The notes under the pieces were generated by a model. That model saw only the letters and a list, made by a program, of their open reading frames with translations. It searched no databases and had not been told where the DNA came from. From Eunapius fragilis (taxonomy: Eukaryota; Porifera; Demospongiae; Spongillida; Spongillidae): a stretch of 64,000 nt of DNA. Shown piece after piece: positions 12,101 through 27,100 of this stretch (positions are counted from its first letter, which is position 1; each line of letters begins with the position of its first letter). The DNA lies in contig OY811971.1 in the NCBI GenBank assembly GCA_963681505.1, forward strand, positions 8,303,991-8,367,990, given 5' to 3'. The translations under genes and the position numbers were made by a program.

Positions 12101-15100
12101 TCTAGTCATGTATTTTGCCCTTCCCAACTGATCTGTGAGTTCATTCACATGGGGCGTTGGGTATGCTTCCACCCTCATGACTGAATTCAGTTGCAGTAAA
12201 TTCTCATTGACTTTTCCTCCTTTCTGATAAGAACTATAGGTGATTGGTGAGCCACTATTGGATGGTTCGACTAATCCATCCTTATCCATTTCTTGCAACT
12301 CTCTCCAAACTATCTCTGCATGCATGAGGCTCTTGATATGGAGGCAGCTTCACTGGATAGGCATCACCAGTCTCAATGTGATGCTCAGCCACGGCGGTTC
12401 TTCCTGGACTATTGCTGAACAGATTAGATTTTTTTTCAGTAACATTCGTAGCTCATCCTGGAGTGCATCCGAGAGATGCCTTGCTGTTTTTGGATCTCCC
12501 TTGACCATGTCATTCCAAAACTGTACCTCTTTCTCCTCCTCCTCCTCGAGACTTTTCTCATCCATAAAGCAGTTAGTGTGAGTTGGCCACCTTTAGCATA
12601 AATTCTGCAAATGACTTAAATATTGAAAACAGTGCTATAACGACATTTATGATTTAACCCTTTCACCTTCATGAACACATATTATAACCGGGTGGTACAC
12701 TAAGAGTGCATTAATGTGATGCCAAATATAACCATACATGTTCTGTGAGAAGGGAGTTATGCCTCATCAAAGTTGAAAGTAATTAATTATTCATGGCTTG
12801 TGCATTTCATAAACCATTCACGTTATTAAAAGGTTTTTTGGGCCAAACTAACTATCATACTAGGTCATAAAAAATGAGTATTTGCAACAAAATCTAAAAT
12901 AGGGTATGGAATGACCCTGTAGCTTCTTCAATTCGTAATGTCCAGAAACTCTGGGTTTCCTCCCTCATATCACTTTCCAGTCTCCATAGCTTTTTTTCTG
13001 AGCTCTCTTCTTTGCCCTTAGTCAGTTTCTTTGAAGCTTATGGGTGTTCCGGTGATTCAGCTTCACTCTCTGACCTAGAATGAACAACATCAAAACGTGC
13101 ATCTGGTATATTTGCATGATCTAACATATTAGGCTGCGCACCAAACAAAGTTCTTTTTCCCGAGCTCTTATTCTGGATGCTGCTTGGCCTTGGCTATTGT
13201 ACACCACCATCACTTGCTCTTGGCCTACCAAGTAGATGCCATCTCTTGAGCACTTTGGTGAGTAACTGAACTTACAGTCTATATGATGTAACAGGTAGTG
13301 AATGAAGAATGTCATGCATGTCGACCCGATAATTCACGTGCCATTGTGAGGTTAAGATACTGTGCACAAGCTAAGAGGAATACAATAGCTCATACAAATT
13401 ATGCCCTACAAAACTACGCAAGATTATACCAGACGACAGCGTAAACTCAATTAGCACCCATAATGTATGCATTTACTTCAGAAACGGTTAGGTACATAGA
13501 GGGTCACATGGCTTGTCCAGACTTGGAGAGAACACCTAAAGGGTATAAATCAGATAGAAAGATTGCAGTTAATATGTAGAACTTACTTTTAATGTTATGT
13601 GTGTATATGTATATTAAGTCATTGTCAATTTATTTTTCAAGCTTCTGTTAATGTTTACTGCTATTATTGCCTATAACCACTTTCAATTTTTTACCTACTT
13701 TGCCATATAGAATTTTTATACTAAATAGAGAAAGTCATGGCTATTGATTAAAATAAAATCAGCCAGTACAATAAAAAATAAAACCCTCTGTAATAATGCT
13801 TAGACTGATCCTCTAAATATAAAAGATCACAAAAGTATTTTTTTGGTTCACTGTACAGATTAGCTTTGATTTAGTAATTGATTCTCACGGATTTAAATGT
13901 TGTATTACATTCATTATGTACATTTATCGTGTAGATTATTAAAAGCTCTAGTATACTCCACAGGGGCAGACATACATTGTATGAAGGGGGCATGGCAGAG
14001 GAAGACGAGGGGGGCGGGTGATAATGGTTTATTCGCAACTATCAATGCAGATTGCCTAATTTTCTGCTATGAAGATATTATCGAAGGGTTGGGAGTTGGG
14101 TTTAAACTCCCAAATTTCCCCCCCCCCCCACCCCCCCCCCCCCTTTAGATCCGCTACTGCTCCATACCAGTGTAAAATAGAATTTAATGTTTACATGATA
14201 TGTTATATTCACATGACACCATTTGGGCAATCTAGTATTAACATTACGTGGTCCCATGCCCCGTTGGGTTCATAACTGCCTCATCTTCAGGTAGGAGGTT
14301 CAGATAACTTCTAATGCCCAAATCTGTGCCGTTAGTCGAGCAGGAAGCCATGCATGCACTTGGCACAGCTATACCTTCGTAGTGTATAAAGTAAAAAACA
14401 ATGAACGTTCAAATCAATAATGACATGACCCTTCTACAATTTCAAGCGATTTAAATTCTCCCACCTGAAGTTTGGACCCGTGGGATCTCTGACCTCATAA
14501 TGTTGGTACAGTGGCACCCCAGTTATGCATAATTTCACACTCTCTTAAGCGCAAAATAACAAATATTCATCTGTACTACACAAACTTGACGCTCCCATAA
14601 TGAATATAGTTAAGGGTCTACCCAACAGTTTGTTTAGCTTCCCCTAACAAGTTTGTGTAGTACGGATGAATATTCGTTATTTTCTGCTTAAGGGAGGTGT
14701 GAAATTCTGCATAACTGGGGTGCCACTGTATCCCACATGAGAGGCACCAAAATGTATTTTAGTGGTATGCTGTATTTTATATAGAAAGTTGATTGCATTA
14801 GTTAGAGTTATTCTGGATGCTATGTATTATTTTCACAAGGGTTTAAAAATCTTGCAGAATGTTGCATATGCACATGTGGGCATACATATTAAATGAGTAT
14901 AAATTGCAACCACATTAATGCAAGCCATGTTTGTGCACTTGATAAAGAATGTTCGTGCACAGCTGTTTTTTCGTATTGGATACTGTAAAAATTAATGAAC
15001 AGAACAACTGAAGTGTGACGTAACATATGTGTTCAATGATTTGAACTTCCCCAAAAAAGATTGGTGGCTTTTACCCTGAGGTATTGGACCTTGTATACAT

Positions 15101-18100
15101 GGAATTAATAATTGTACTATAATGTAATTAAAAGGTGGAAGAGGAATTATAGTCAATACCATTTGTGTTCGGAAGATATAGCACATCAATTGCACAAGAA
15201 TTCTTTAAGTCATATTTATGTATCCATTGATTCCATTTACATGGAAACTGTCCCAATTATATATAGGTGAATGTGGCATAATGAGTTTGATGGAGTACTC
15301 ATTTCTCTTTAGTGTGCATAAACAAACACTGGAATCACTGCCTGTGGTTTTCAAGATGACATTCTTAACATTCTTAATCTAATCAATGTTGCATTATTTA
15401 ATTTTGTTTTTATATTCAAGGAACCTGATGACGATGACAAACCAAGTGCTGGGAATGAATTTTGTAATATGTTTATAGAGATCATTGGATGGTTTTTCTT
15501 TAACCTCCTCATCTTGGGGTATGTGGAAGACAAAGACACTGGATTGTCCTTTCGTCTTCCAGGTGGGCGTGGGTGGCGTGTTTACATTGAAGTGCCTTCT
15601 CGAAACATCAATATGACCCCCGATGATGCACTGGAACATTTTCGTAGTGAAATCCCCACATTTAACCTGCTTGGATCGACATATCTGGTACCCAACGAGA
15701 CCCCATTTATCATTAACAGTGAGGTGCAGCTTGTATGCAAGTATCTTAAGGCCTTCAAGACGAAGAGGATTGATCGACTTTACAAAAAAAGTTAGCAAAG
15801 TTGTTTATTTTCATGTAGTAGTCATATCGTGATCACACCCACTATTAATGTACCGCTGCTATTTTTTCAATCATATTAGCCTTAGTTAATTGTTTAGTTT
15901 TACAGGGGGATCCACTACAGTAGAAAATAACAACTCACTACAGTGGAAAATAAAGAATTGAATTCGTCGGTCACCTTAATGGATTTGAATGTATTTATTG
16001 ACAAATGTTTACTGAAAACCTAATTGCAGGGAATAACGAATCCAATTCATTGTTTTTATTTTCCGCTGTAGCAAGGTGTTATTTTCCACTGTAGCAGGTC
16101 CCCCTGTTATACTCGTTACCAGGGTCACACAACTAATCACACTTCATGTAGTATCAAGATGAGAAACTATTAATGTGGTCAATACTGTTTAACTCTTTGG
16201 GCACCAAGTGCATGTATACATGCCATAATTGCCACTCATGTTCACCGCCAAGTGCATGTATACTTGCACACATATTACAAAAACCAATCTTTGTTGCATG
16301 GTTATTCACTTCGTGCACAAAAGAATCCTATTAGCTAAAGCTATGACTGGAGTGTTGGTATTAATTGCAAAGAAAGCGAGAACTAACAACTGCAGGTGTA
16401 TGCGTAATGGCGTCTCTATCGTCTCCAATAACTTAGAATAAAGCACCCACTTGTTTTATTAAGAACCTACATGTTGAAAATAATACCCAGAGATAAAACT
16501 ATTGTATTTTTCATCATCTGTTTCATAGTATACTGGATGTACTGCTTCGAATCTGAGACAATTTTGCTCCATCTATGCATTTTGGCAACCATTCTTTTTC
16601 AAGTTAATATATCAAAACAAATATAATAAAATCGTTTTTATATCATAGTTAATATCATACCACACGATTCTTCAAGATTGATGACTACTAAGCAACAGGT
16701 AGCCATATTTTAAAACATTTGTGGCAATTAATCAATTAACTATGTCATCGCAAAGAGTTCAATCGTATATAGCCGCATGTACATGTATGATTTACAGCAT
16801 ACATGAAGAATGGATATATTATGTAAATACCAAATATTATTCGTCATCATCATCACTCCACCTTTTTACTTTTCACAAGCCAATGTCTCTAACCTTAATT
16901 CTCCAGGTACAAGTCCTATGCGTAGGACCAATAATTGAAAATTTATTATAAATAGAAATGCAGTTTTTTGGCATCCATTTCTCTACTGCTGTTTGATGTG
17001 TCTATCGTGCTAAAATTATCAGTCTATTTTTTAAATCCACCCTTGGTTACACGATGCTAATAAACAGATACAGTTCTTAATTATGTAGAGAATTTATTTG
17101 TCACAGAAAAAAATACGACAAGTATAACTTTTTTTGAATGTTTTTTGAAGCATGATGTGTGTGCTACTATACTATATACATTCTATGGCAGTGTTTTTAC
17201 TCTAATTGGTTTTGCCATTTTTACCGAAAACGCACTGTACATTTTCAAGATTTTGTCCATTCACTTGGCTATTCTCGCATCATGCGTCTGACAAATACCT
17301 ATCGTTCATAAGCTTGTGGAGCTAGCAATTTCCAAATCTACAATGTACTTTTTTATGTGCTTATTGCAAAAGACCTGTCTTACTACCCCATTCTATTATC
17401 ATGTTGCTCTGGTCTTCCCAACATTACTTTTGAGTACTTTAAGTTGCTTTGCGATTTACCGCAAATACATCTTTTAGCAATGCAGTATTGATTGCATTTG
17501 ACAATCTTTGAAGAATTGCAAGAAAGTAAAAATATTTTCTGAATTAATAACCATTTCTACTGTACAATGAAACGTTGGTTTGTTCTTAGATCATATGAGT
17601 TTGCTAAAAATAAATTTTAACTTGCGTCTTACGTGTAGGACAATAATCCTACACGTAGGATGACGGGAGATTAAACGTTAAGTCAAGTGATGTAATTGAG
17701 CTTTCCCACCAAGTAAGGGCTATGTTTAAAATGTAAGCCTGGGTTTCAAGGCATCGTATAAGTGCTTGATAACACAATCTGATAATGGGTGTGAATACTT
17801 TACAACAATACTTTCAGTACATTGGCACAGTGTAAAAAGGCATTAATATATGAATTGCATCATAATGATGAACGAAAATCTAATTTGCATTCACATGGAA
17901 TTCTATGATCAGACCAATTTTCGTACAATACAAACATCAGGTACTGCATGGTACAACATTACTCCTGTGTTTTTATTGTCACATTTTAGTTGCTCCCAAG
18001 CTGTATGCAATATGTATAATATAGTATGTATGCAAATATAGAGGATCAAATTTTATTCTGCCATTGACTCCAAAAACTAGGCTTATAAAAGTCGCAGTTC

Positions 18101-21100
18101 ATGGCTAACTCTCGGGTTCTCAGAACTTTGTTTTTTTTTGGGCGTAATATAAAAACTGTTACAACACATGTGCAAGCTGGCATGTATGTGTGTATATCAT
18201 TGTCTTTATGCACTTGCAGATATTGTGAAGTTCAGCACTGACCCGAATGTTGCTGAAGATGAGTGCCACAGCCTGCTCAATGAGTACATGGCTAAACACA
18301 TCAGCGCCAGGAAAATCACACAACGTTTGTTCATCAAGCAAGTGTTCTAGTGATATAATATTATTATATATATGGAACGTACTAAGAGAAAATGGGCCTT
18401 GTGGATTTGTATGCATCAATTCAAATCGATATATCGTTCGAACTATTAACGCTATTGCCTTCCTATTTATAATGCAGCATACCACACCATTACTATATAT
18501 TTGAATACATAGTGGTGCTGCCTTAGTCATATAGGGTACTAACGTTACGATGTCCTATACAATATAAGTTTCAAAATCACCATATTTCTGGTAGGAGTGT
18601 ACAAATTGCACTGTGCGTAGAGGTGTCTTGTCGCTATTGAAGTCTTCTGTTTGTTAATTTTGATATGGAGATTTAGTTGTGCTATGGTTCCCACTTGATT
18701 TGTGCCAATAATTTAGGCACCCGCCTCCCATTCATTGAATGGCTAAATCACTGACACGAATTTAGCTGGAAACTGCACGCACTTTGCATAGCTATATCTC
18801 CATTACGGATATGGTGAAAATTAACGAACTGAACAAATTAATAGCAACAGGACCCTTCTACACGTTTACCATATTCAATGCGATTTGAATCTCCTATGTA
18901 GTTGTTAGAAACCCAAAGGGGTATCAGACCCCCTTGGCACTTTAACCTTATGAGAATGTCAATAGTAACGATAAAGTATCAATGTTGCTAAGAAATTACA
19001 AAATATACACTGACTTACATAAAAATAATTGACCTTTAGCATCTCTTTCCATGCTTGGAAGTATTACTTTATGGAAGAAAGTGTTATGGTTTGTTTGACC
19101 CAATATTTAGGATAATAGTGTGTTATGCATGCAGTTGTAAACGTAATATCCATTCATCACTTGTGGATTAATATAAATCTCTCATCCTCTAGATACATGA
19201 GCAACCGATGTCATTTTCTTGACCATTTTCCAGCTTTCAACTACAATAGTGGTGTGGGAGAATATAAAAGAAATAGTAAGGGAGAACAGGTACTCACTAA
19301 TACCAGAGAATTGGGATCTTCACTCATGGAAACCATGTTGAAGGAAGTTAGTGACTTTTGTGATCCAGCGATTAAAGAGAATTGGTCCCTCGTCCCTCAC
19401 CAGCAGGTTATGAGGTAGTATGCATGCTGTTCTGATATTCACTGCCATTCATCTCTTCCAGTTGATCTATGACGTCAAAGATGGGGGCGCCAGCCTTGAT
19501 CTTATCACTCTTCATGCAGACAGGATGTCACAGACTGAAAAGGCCAAATTTTCTAAGATGGGAGTGAATGTCCCATCAATGATGTTAGATTGTTTCGTAA
19601 TGTGCAATTTTTTGTAGTAACCTTTAATCATTGGCAGGGAGATGCATTCCAGGGAACTACTTGACAAATACCTATCTAGAGCTCTCAATATTGAGTTGAA
19701 TAATGGCCGTCTAAAACCTATTGATGATGCTGGCTATGTTCTCACCTTGGACTACACTCTGAAGATGCTCAACATCCATGAGCGTTACAGAAGTGGGATG
19801 CCAGTGATAATTGAAGGGGAGACTGGTGTGGGCAAGACAGCACTCGTGCAGATGTTGTCAGTCCTCTGGAATCATTCCCTATTCAGCAACTGGAACAAAG
19901 AGAAGGGCCAAATGCTAGATATTATTAGACAGAGGATAGGTGCTCTCTCGGCAGACTCTTATGACGGCTATGGGGTAAGTGTTGTGTTGCTATGATCATT
20001 ATACTGTTAATACTAGTGCACATGTATCCACCTGGAACAGAGATGTGTGCAGCTGATCAGCCAGCTTACAGAAGAGAAACCTGTCACCTATGAGGACCTG
20101 CTTCTGTTATGTAACTTACCTGGCTCAACGCAGTTCCCACAAATAATGTATGCAGATCTGAAGGGCCACCTTCTTGCAATGAGGCACTTCCCAGTTGTCA
20201 CACTCTTGGCTACTAAGGAGAAGACGGATCTGAATGTGCTGTTCCAAGCAGTTGAAGCCAACAACACAGCAGAGGTGAGTAGCAACTGGCAAAAGTCAGC
20301 TGTGTGCTGGACATAAATTTTTAGGCATACATAATGGAGTTAGTCTGTTACAGTACCTATTTGGGTCATCCCACAGCACTTACTCTTCTCTAGCTAATTT
20401 AAATTTCCAATTCTTCTCATAGATCTATCACTTATGTTTCCCCACATTTCTTCATAAAAGAAAATACGAAACGCTATTGTTTTATTACTCTTGCGGCCTT
20501 TAATCTTTGCATTGAAGTACCTATCTCCCTGGAGAAGCATATATAATTGTTGGATTAACTAAACACTTCTATGAAATTGAAATATAATGTGGAATTTCCA
20601 ATTATTTAGATGGGTTAAAGGGTTGACTATTATTCTTAATATTTATAAGGTACGCGACACTTTGGAACTAATATCAAACAATTATTGAACACACTCCCCA
20701 CCTTGTAGCCAATTAATCAGATTCCAATTCTGAACAGATTACAAAAATCCTTTCGTTGGTGCTCTTTTCTGCTGTTCTCTATGACCAAACTTTGGCAGGC
20801 AGGTGGTGAATTGGCCATTTCCACTTCTTCCACTAATATGTGTGACTGTGGATCATCTTAAATATAATTTATTTCCAATGGATAGAAATGTCAAACAGAA
20901 CATTGTGATGCTCCAGATTTGACCATGTTCTATGCTCCTCAAACATCAACATCTGTACCTTGAATCAATTGCTTGACAATAGCTAGCTTCCAGAAGGTTC
21001 AAGGAATATCTTGATCATACACTAAGACAGAGTCTTCAATTGCTACTTTCATATGAAATCTTCCCGCAATTCAGTTAGGGATTGCCTTCTCCACCTATGA

Positions 21101-24100
21101 GATAGCATGGCATTTCAATATTGGAATCATTGGGGAAGATCGGTGGCTGTCACATTTCCTGTCATAGTTATCATCCCTGCAATAGTTTGGTTCAGGAATG
21201 CTGAATATTTGATGTTCCAAAAGAAGATGGGATGGTGTCAATAGCTCCCCCAAGAAGCGTGAAATTCAAAATTCCTTCACTTCATCAACAACAGCAAGCA
21301 GTTAATCAACTGAAAGCCTTGCTTAAATTATGTCTTTTTAGCCACTGCTTTAAAGACCTTAAGAATCATTTAGTTCAGTAAACAATCTTTTAGCTGTGGC
21401 CTTTTCAACCTTCTTGAAATTCTTCCTTTTGTCTGAGATAACTCTGTTCAGAATGCCTCTTCGTGCAGTGAACCTTTGAAAACTGTGGGATGAATGTATC
21501 TGTGATCACACCTGGGAGGACGTTGAGATGTACCGCTCTTGTGGCACAAAATTATTAGTAAGTAAATTCACACTTTTTCTGAGTTCTTCATGTAAAAGGT
21601 TTAGCAAAATTGAAAGAAATGCTACTAAATGGAAATGCTCTATTTACTCAACATTCAGGCGAGAAAGAGGTAGTGGACAACTATAAGATTTTGCAGTAAA
21701 TCTACTGCAAATATCGGATTTTCCAGTGAACCTACTGCAAATCATGCACTAATGGAGTATATAAGATACTCCCTTAACAATCCAGAAGCATGACCACTAG
21801 CTGTTCAAAGTTGTCCTTCAGTCCACTGTACTGATATCAAACCTTCATGGGCCAGTTTCATAATCCATCTGGTAATGTGGTATTGGGCTCTTAGGAGTAC
21901 ATTTGTCTACCACGGTGTGCTGAAAGCCAGTGTAAAAGCAATGGAGATACAAAGTTATAGTAACCAAGCATAATGTTATTTAGATGCTCTGACTTGGGAT
22001 CTGAGAAACAAAATTATAGCATGGCGATTTCTGGCCAAGCACTAACGGACATGTACAATGAGCACGCACTGTGAAATGTAAAAAGGATGTTACACTGGCA
22101 GGACGTATATTCATATATATTTTCTGTACACAACAGGATACAAAGTGCACACACCTCCAGGGGTGGACAAGCAGAGGAAGAACGAGGATTTTATTACTTT
22201 ATTCACAACTATCAATGCAGATTGCCTAATTGTCTGCCATGAAAATATAATTGAGGGGCTGGGAGGAGGGGGTTTAAACCCCCTCCTTTCTGGCCACCCG
22301 GGTGAAAACTTAAGGTATGAAGTATACAGTTCTAATGCTAATAACAGCCATTGGAAGCTTCCAATGACACTTGGCAGCAGGCTCTAGAGAAAGGGAGGTC
22401 TGAGTTGCGATCTTTGTCTCTTTACTCACTTGTGGATGTCAAGGTCATATATCAGGGCCCTAATAATAGTAATAATAATAATGCCCACGTATGTTTTGTG
22501 CATCTCATTTTGGCTAGACCCTACTGTCTTGCTTCTTGAGTAGGGATCCTCCACCCACCTAGTAAAATAGTCTGAAGCAATTAAATATACAAAGTATTAT
22601 TTCTGGTTAACGCTACTTCTTGGCGAATGCTTGCTGGGACAACCTGCAACCTGAAAATGCTTTGAAAAGCATCCTTGCAAGTTATAGAATTCAACCTGTG
22701 CATTAATCTATGTCTAATCAACACTGACATACCGTGGCAATTTGATTTTGCATTTGGTATAGTTCACTTGACTTCCCGCTCTCTAGCAGGATAGTACATG
22801 TGCATTAATCAAATGTGCTACATACTCTTTTGCATCAGCTAAGTCCCGGTGTCATCTTCGGGCCTACATACTTTAGTAGAGTAGCATAGGATGGGAAGTG
22901 GTCGGCAACCACACTTTCAACCCAACACAGCGCATTCAAAAAGGCATTTCAATAAAAGGGTAAAAGCCACCCTCTGGGTTGTTATAAAGTATAGTTTAAT
23001 GCCACTACTATGTTCCTTTGAAATAATAACACATCAGGTTTCGAACACTACCTACGCTATCACACATGCCAATCACTACCTATGCTAACCCATACACCTA
23101 TTTCCAGACGTTAGTTCACACATGACATCCTGAATATTGTACATGTCTTGATTATTGCATGGCAGCTATGTCATATGAGTAGAGCAGCGTTCCACCAGAT
23201 TTAAAATCCTGGGGGGGGGGGGGGGGGGGGGGGGGGCATGCTGTGCGAACAATGAATTATTTATCATACCAATCAAAAAAACCTAGGTCATCACGCTGGC
23301 AAATTAATAGTGCATTAATTGCTAAAATCGATTTGCTAGGTGCTATAAATCTTAAAAATCAATAACACTTATTTTCAATAATCGACTTTGATTTTTCAAA
23401 AAGTTTACACACCCTGATGGCCAACCCATTTTAAAAATAACTATAAATTTTCAATATCCTTGGAAGTCTTTATTAAAATTCAAAATGATATATGTATCCA
23501 TCAGCTGTTATCTTCTATTCATTTATCTATATCTTTAAAGTGTTACTATGATCAGCACAGCAAAGTCAGCAAAATACATACCAAGTAGTAGACGTAGTAT
23601 TTAGATAAGCATTGCTAAACACACTTTGTTGATTTGCTCAGTGAGTTTGAATATATGCAGGACTTTTTAGTTGCATGACTATTGTGAAACATAGTTACAT
23701 GTATGGATTTATAACCAATTAGACATCTAATATGTCTAAAATCACATGAGCTTTTATGGATTAGACTACAGCAAAACTACTAGAAGGCATATACTTTTCT
23801 CAACTGAAACCAACATTTTACAAAGTCAACATTCATGCAGGTAAGTGTTTACATTTTTTATACAGCCTATATTCTCACATATGTGTACATCTTGCACACA
23901 CTTTTCCATATTCCAGCCCTGACTCCACTTGAAATACAAAAGTTACTAATACCTGCTTTTGACCAGGCCAGAGGACTCCAGTTCCAGGCAAACAGCAAAG
24001 TCATACGTGAGAATATTCCTTTCATTACAGTAAGTCATCATTTCAAATATCCATGATTTGAATTTCATTGAAACTAGGTGTTTCTTGATGAGGTGAACAC

Positions 24101-27100
24101 GTCATCATGCCTTGGACTGCTCAAAGAAGTCATCGTAGATAGAACATTGGATGGAGAGGTTTGCAATTAAGTGTTCTTGGAGATCATTTATGAATGTACC
24201 TGCTCTTCTAGCCCATTCCCCAGAATGTGTTTATAGTGGCAGCCTGCAATCCTCACCGTGGGAACAGCCTAGCATCACATAAGCAGGACAAATGGCTTAG
24301 GGGGTCCTACAATGTTCGTCCCCTGCACCCGACCCTTCAGCTGATAATGTGGGATTATGGTGCCTTGGACAGTGTTCAAGAGAGGGACTATATCAATGCA
24401 AAGATTAAGGTGCTTCACAGATCCATGCCCAGTGTTCAGGTGGCCATGCTCACAACGCTCATTGAAGTTAGTCAGGAGGTGATGAGAGACTATGCAGAAC
24501 AGCAGCTACGATCCAATAATTGTAGCCTACAAGAAGCCAAAGTAGCTTCACGTAGCTGTGTCAGCCAGAGAGACATACAGAGAGTATTTAGCTTACATGA
24601 GTGGTTTATGAATAGGTATGATGAATCCAAACCTTATGGAGATAACACTGACTGTCATGTCAGAGCTTTGCTGGTAGCACTTGGAATAGTGTATTTCATG
24701 CGTCTCAATACAAAGTACCGCAAACTTTACAGTGACAAAATGGATCTAGAAAGCCAGCCTTTTCATAAAGTCATGTTTTCTAAGGCTTTCAAAGATGAGC
24801 TAGACTTTTTCATTAACCAGGTAGACCTACCACAGGGAATTGCCAAAACCCAGGCACTCAAAGAAAACATATTTGCAACCATCATCTGCGCAGTAACACG
24901 CACACCTCTGATCATTGTGGGTGCCCCTGGCTCCTCAAAGACCCTTTCATTCACTGTTACTATCGCTAACCTCAAAGGCCAAGAATCCAAAATGCTATTA
25001 TTCAGACAAACAGACAAGTATCCCTCACTTGACCCCCATTACTACCAATGTTCAAGGCGTACCACATCAAATGAAATTTTGACTGTTTTCTCACGAGCTA
25101 TAAATCGTCAGAGATCACACAGGAAAGGATTTTTGCCTATTAACTGTGTGGTATTCATGGATGAAGCTGGCCTTCCTGAAGAAAGTCATGAATCTTTGAA
25201 AGTTCTCCACTATTTCTTGGACAATCCAGAGGTCTCCTTTGTGGCCATAACAAATCATGTCCTTGATGCAGCCAAAACCAACCGTGCCATTAGTCTCTTC
25301 AGGCCAGAGAGCTTAGGAGATGACCTTGAAACCCTTGCCAAGGGGTGCTTGTGCTCAACGCCAGATGACCCTCCTCCTGAACTTATTAATGATCTTAACA
25401 CAATTACTCTTTTTTGCAAGCCTTACCTGGATTTGATGAAGAGCGGTAAATTTAAACAGTTTTTTGGTCTACGAGATTTTATTCATTTTGTGAACTATTT
25501 GAGAAGGAGACGTCGGGATGCTCTTAATCCACAGGTGGTACTCGAAGCGCTGGAAAGGAATTTCAATGGTTCAGCCGAATTTAAGGTCATTTGCCAACAG
25601 TTTCTAGCAGTGGTAAGTTGCATATATAGGGCGGGGGTTTCCCTTTCTCATTCCATTTTCTAAAATAGCTTGACTTCAAGTTGGAGAGTCTTGCACAAAG
25701 GCCAATCCTTGATATTTTGAGTGACAGCCTTTCTGATCGTCCCAATGATGCCAACCGCACAGAAAATGAAGTTCGGTACAAGTTGATCATTGATCCATCA
25801 GAGGATGATTCATTAGTACGGCTTCTGTTTACCTTTGGCGTCCTAGATAGGCATAATTCACGTGTGTTTGTGTGCAGTGATTTCCCAGGAGACACTCACC
25901 TACAAAAGGTATACCATTGCACATTATTAAGCAACTAGCTTGAGCTGCACCTACTCCCTCCCTCCCACCACTAGATAAATACAATTGCTGCAATTCGTCA
26001 CTCTGCCATTGAGGGACACACAGTCATAATGACTCAGGCAAACGACATTCATGAAAGTTTCTATGACCTGTTCAATCAGAGGTTTCGCAGGATAGATGAT
26101 GTCCGTGGACCGCGTTACTATGCCAACATAGCTATCGGGGCACACTCCAAACCATGCAGGGTGCATCCTCAGTTCCAATGTGTGGTGGTGATAAAGCAGC
26201 CTGAAGTAAAGAACACACCAGCCCCATTTCTGAACCGTTTTGAAAAGTATTGCCTAACCCACCATGCCCTTCTGGAGGCTGCTCTGGGCATGTTGCCTCC
26301 ATGCATGGCTGTTGTGATTAATGCTGTTAGGGAAAAGGTAAGCAGATTATTGGAGGACAAATAATGGCAGTGGTTGGGGATTACCTCAATGTAACCATGG
26401 TACGAAATAAGGGTTCAATACTGTAACTTTCATTCTTTTGTGGTAGACTATTCTATTATAAATGCTGTTGACAAACTAGGAAGTAGTTTATAGCTGCATA
26501 CCAACTGAAGAGAATAATACGTTGTCTAACGTTACCATGAAGATAGAATGGTTAACATGAAATTCAGTTCCATGTTTGGAAACAGTTGACTAATAAATAA
26601 TGGGTGGTGGATAAGCGATACATACTTATAACTTGCAACTGCCAGTGCATTCCAGGTCATACCAGAGTGGTACATTCCAGGTCATACCAGAATATTCACA
26701 TTTGTAATATCAACCTCATTTTTCTTTCATAGCTATAATGCTATATGATTGAAGCTTATATCAGTGCAAATTGTATTGAACGAACAATAAAATTGCGAAA
26801 GTTATATTCCAGCTGCATGGTTAGTTAATGAGTTGTTGGGTGTGACGATCCTCTTATGTGATAATCAATACAAAAGGTGGAGACCTTCCTGTGCACGTTT
26901 GTGCCTTTTAGCAACACTAGTACACAGAGCTCAGAGGTAGTAACTGGCTGTGGGTCCTGCTTGTTTCCAACTACTATTGTTGAGCAAACAACTAATGAAA
27001 TGTGTCACGAATGGGTGGTTACATCACAAAATGGCACCTTTGAAAGGCTAAAACTCAGTGTCGGATTGCCAAGCAGTACCCTGTCTGAGTTACTATGACT

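Larger units (their letters stand above)
10692..15420. other. Intron 6, filled with mobile elements
   Basis: Contents recognised: a Ty3/Gypsy fossil (about 11,600-12,590), a G/C-tract repeat related to one at 22.15 kb (about 13,960-14,160) and a 220-bp MITE (14,509-14,728). A minus-strand open stretch at 13,121-13,315 (QGQAASRIRAREKEL) resembles coding but was not identified. The rest is AT-rich and featureless to me. Confidence 0.7.
15791..18219. other. Intron 7, with two small DNA elements
   Basis: It holds a 204-bp MITE (15,903-16,106) and the longer TTAA-type element (about 16,890-17,681). No gene was seen in either strand. Confidence 0.7.
20275..23764. other. Intron 12, with retroelement and repeat fragments
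   Basis: It contains a BEL/Pao integrase fossil (about 20,690-21,850, minus strand), a G-tract repeat (22,150-22,300) and a 26-base G run (23,211-23,236). The remainder is AT-rich with nothing recognised. Confidence 0.65.
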
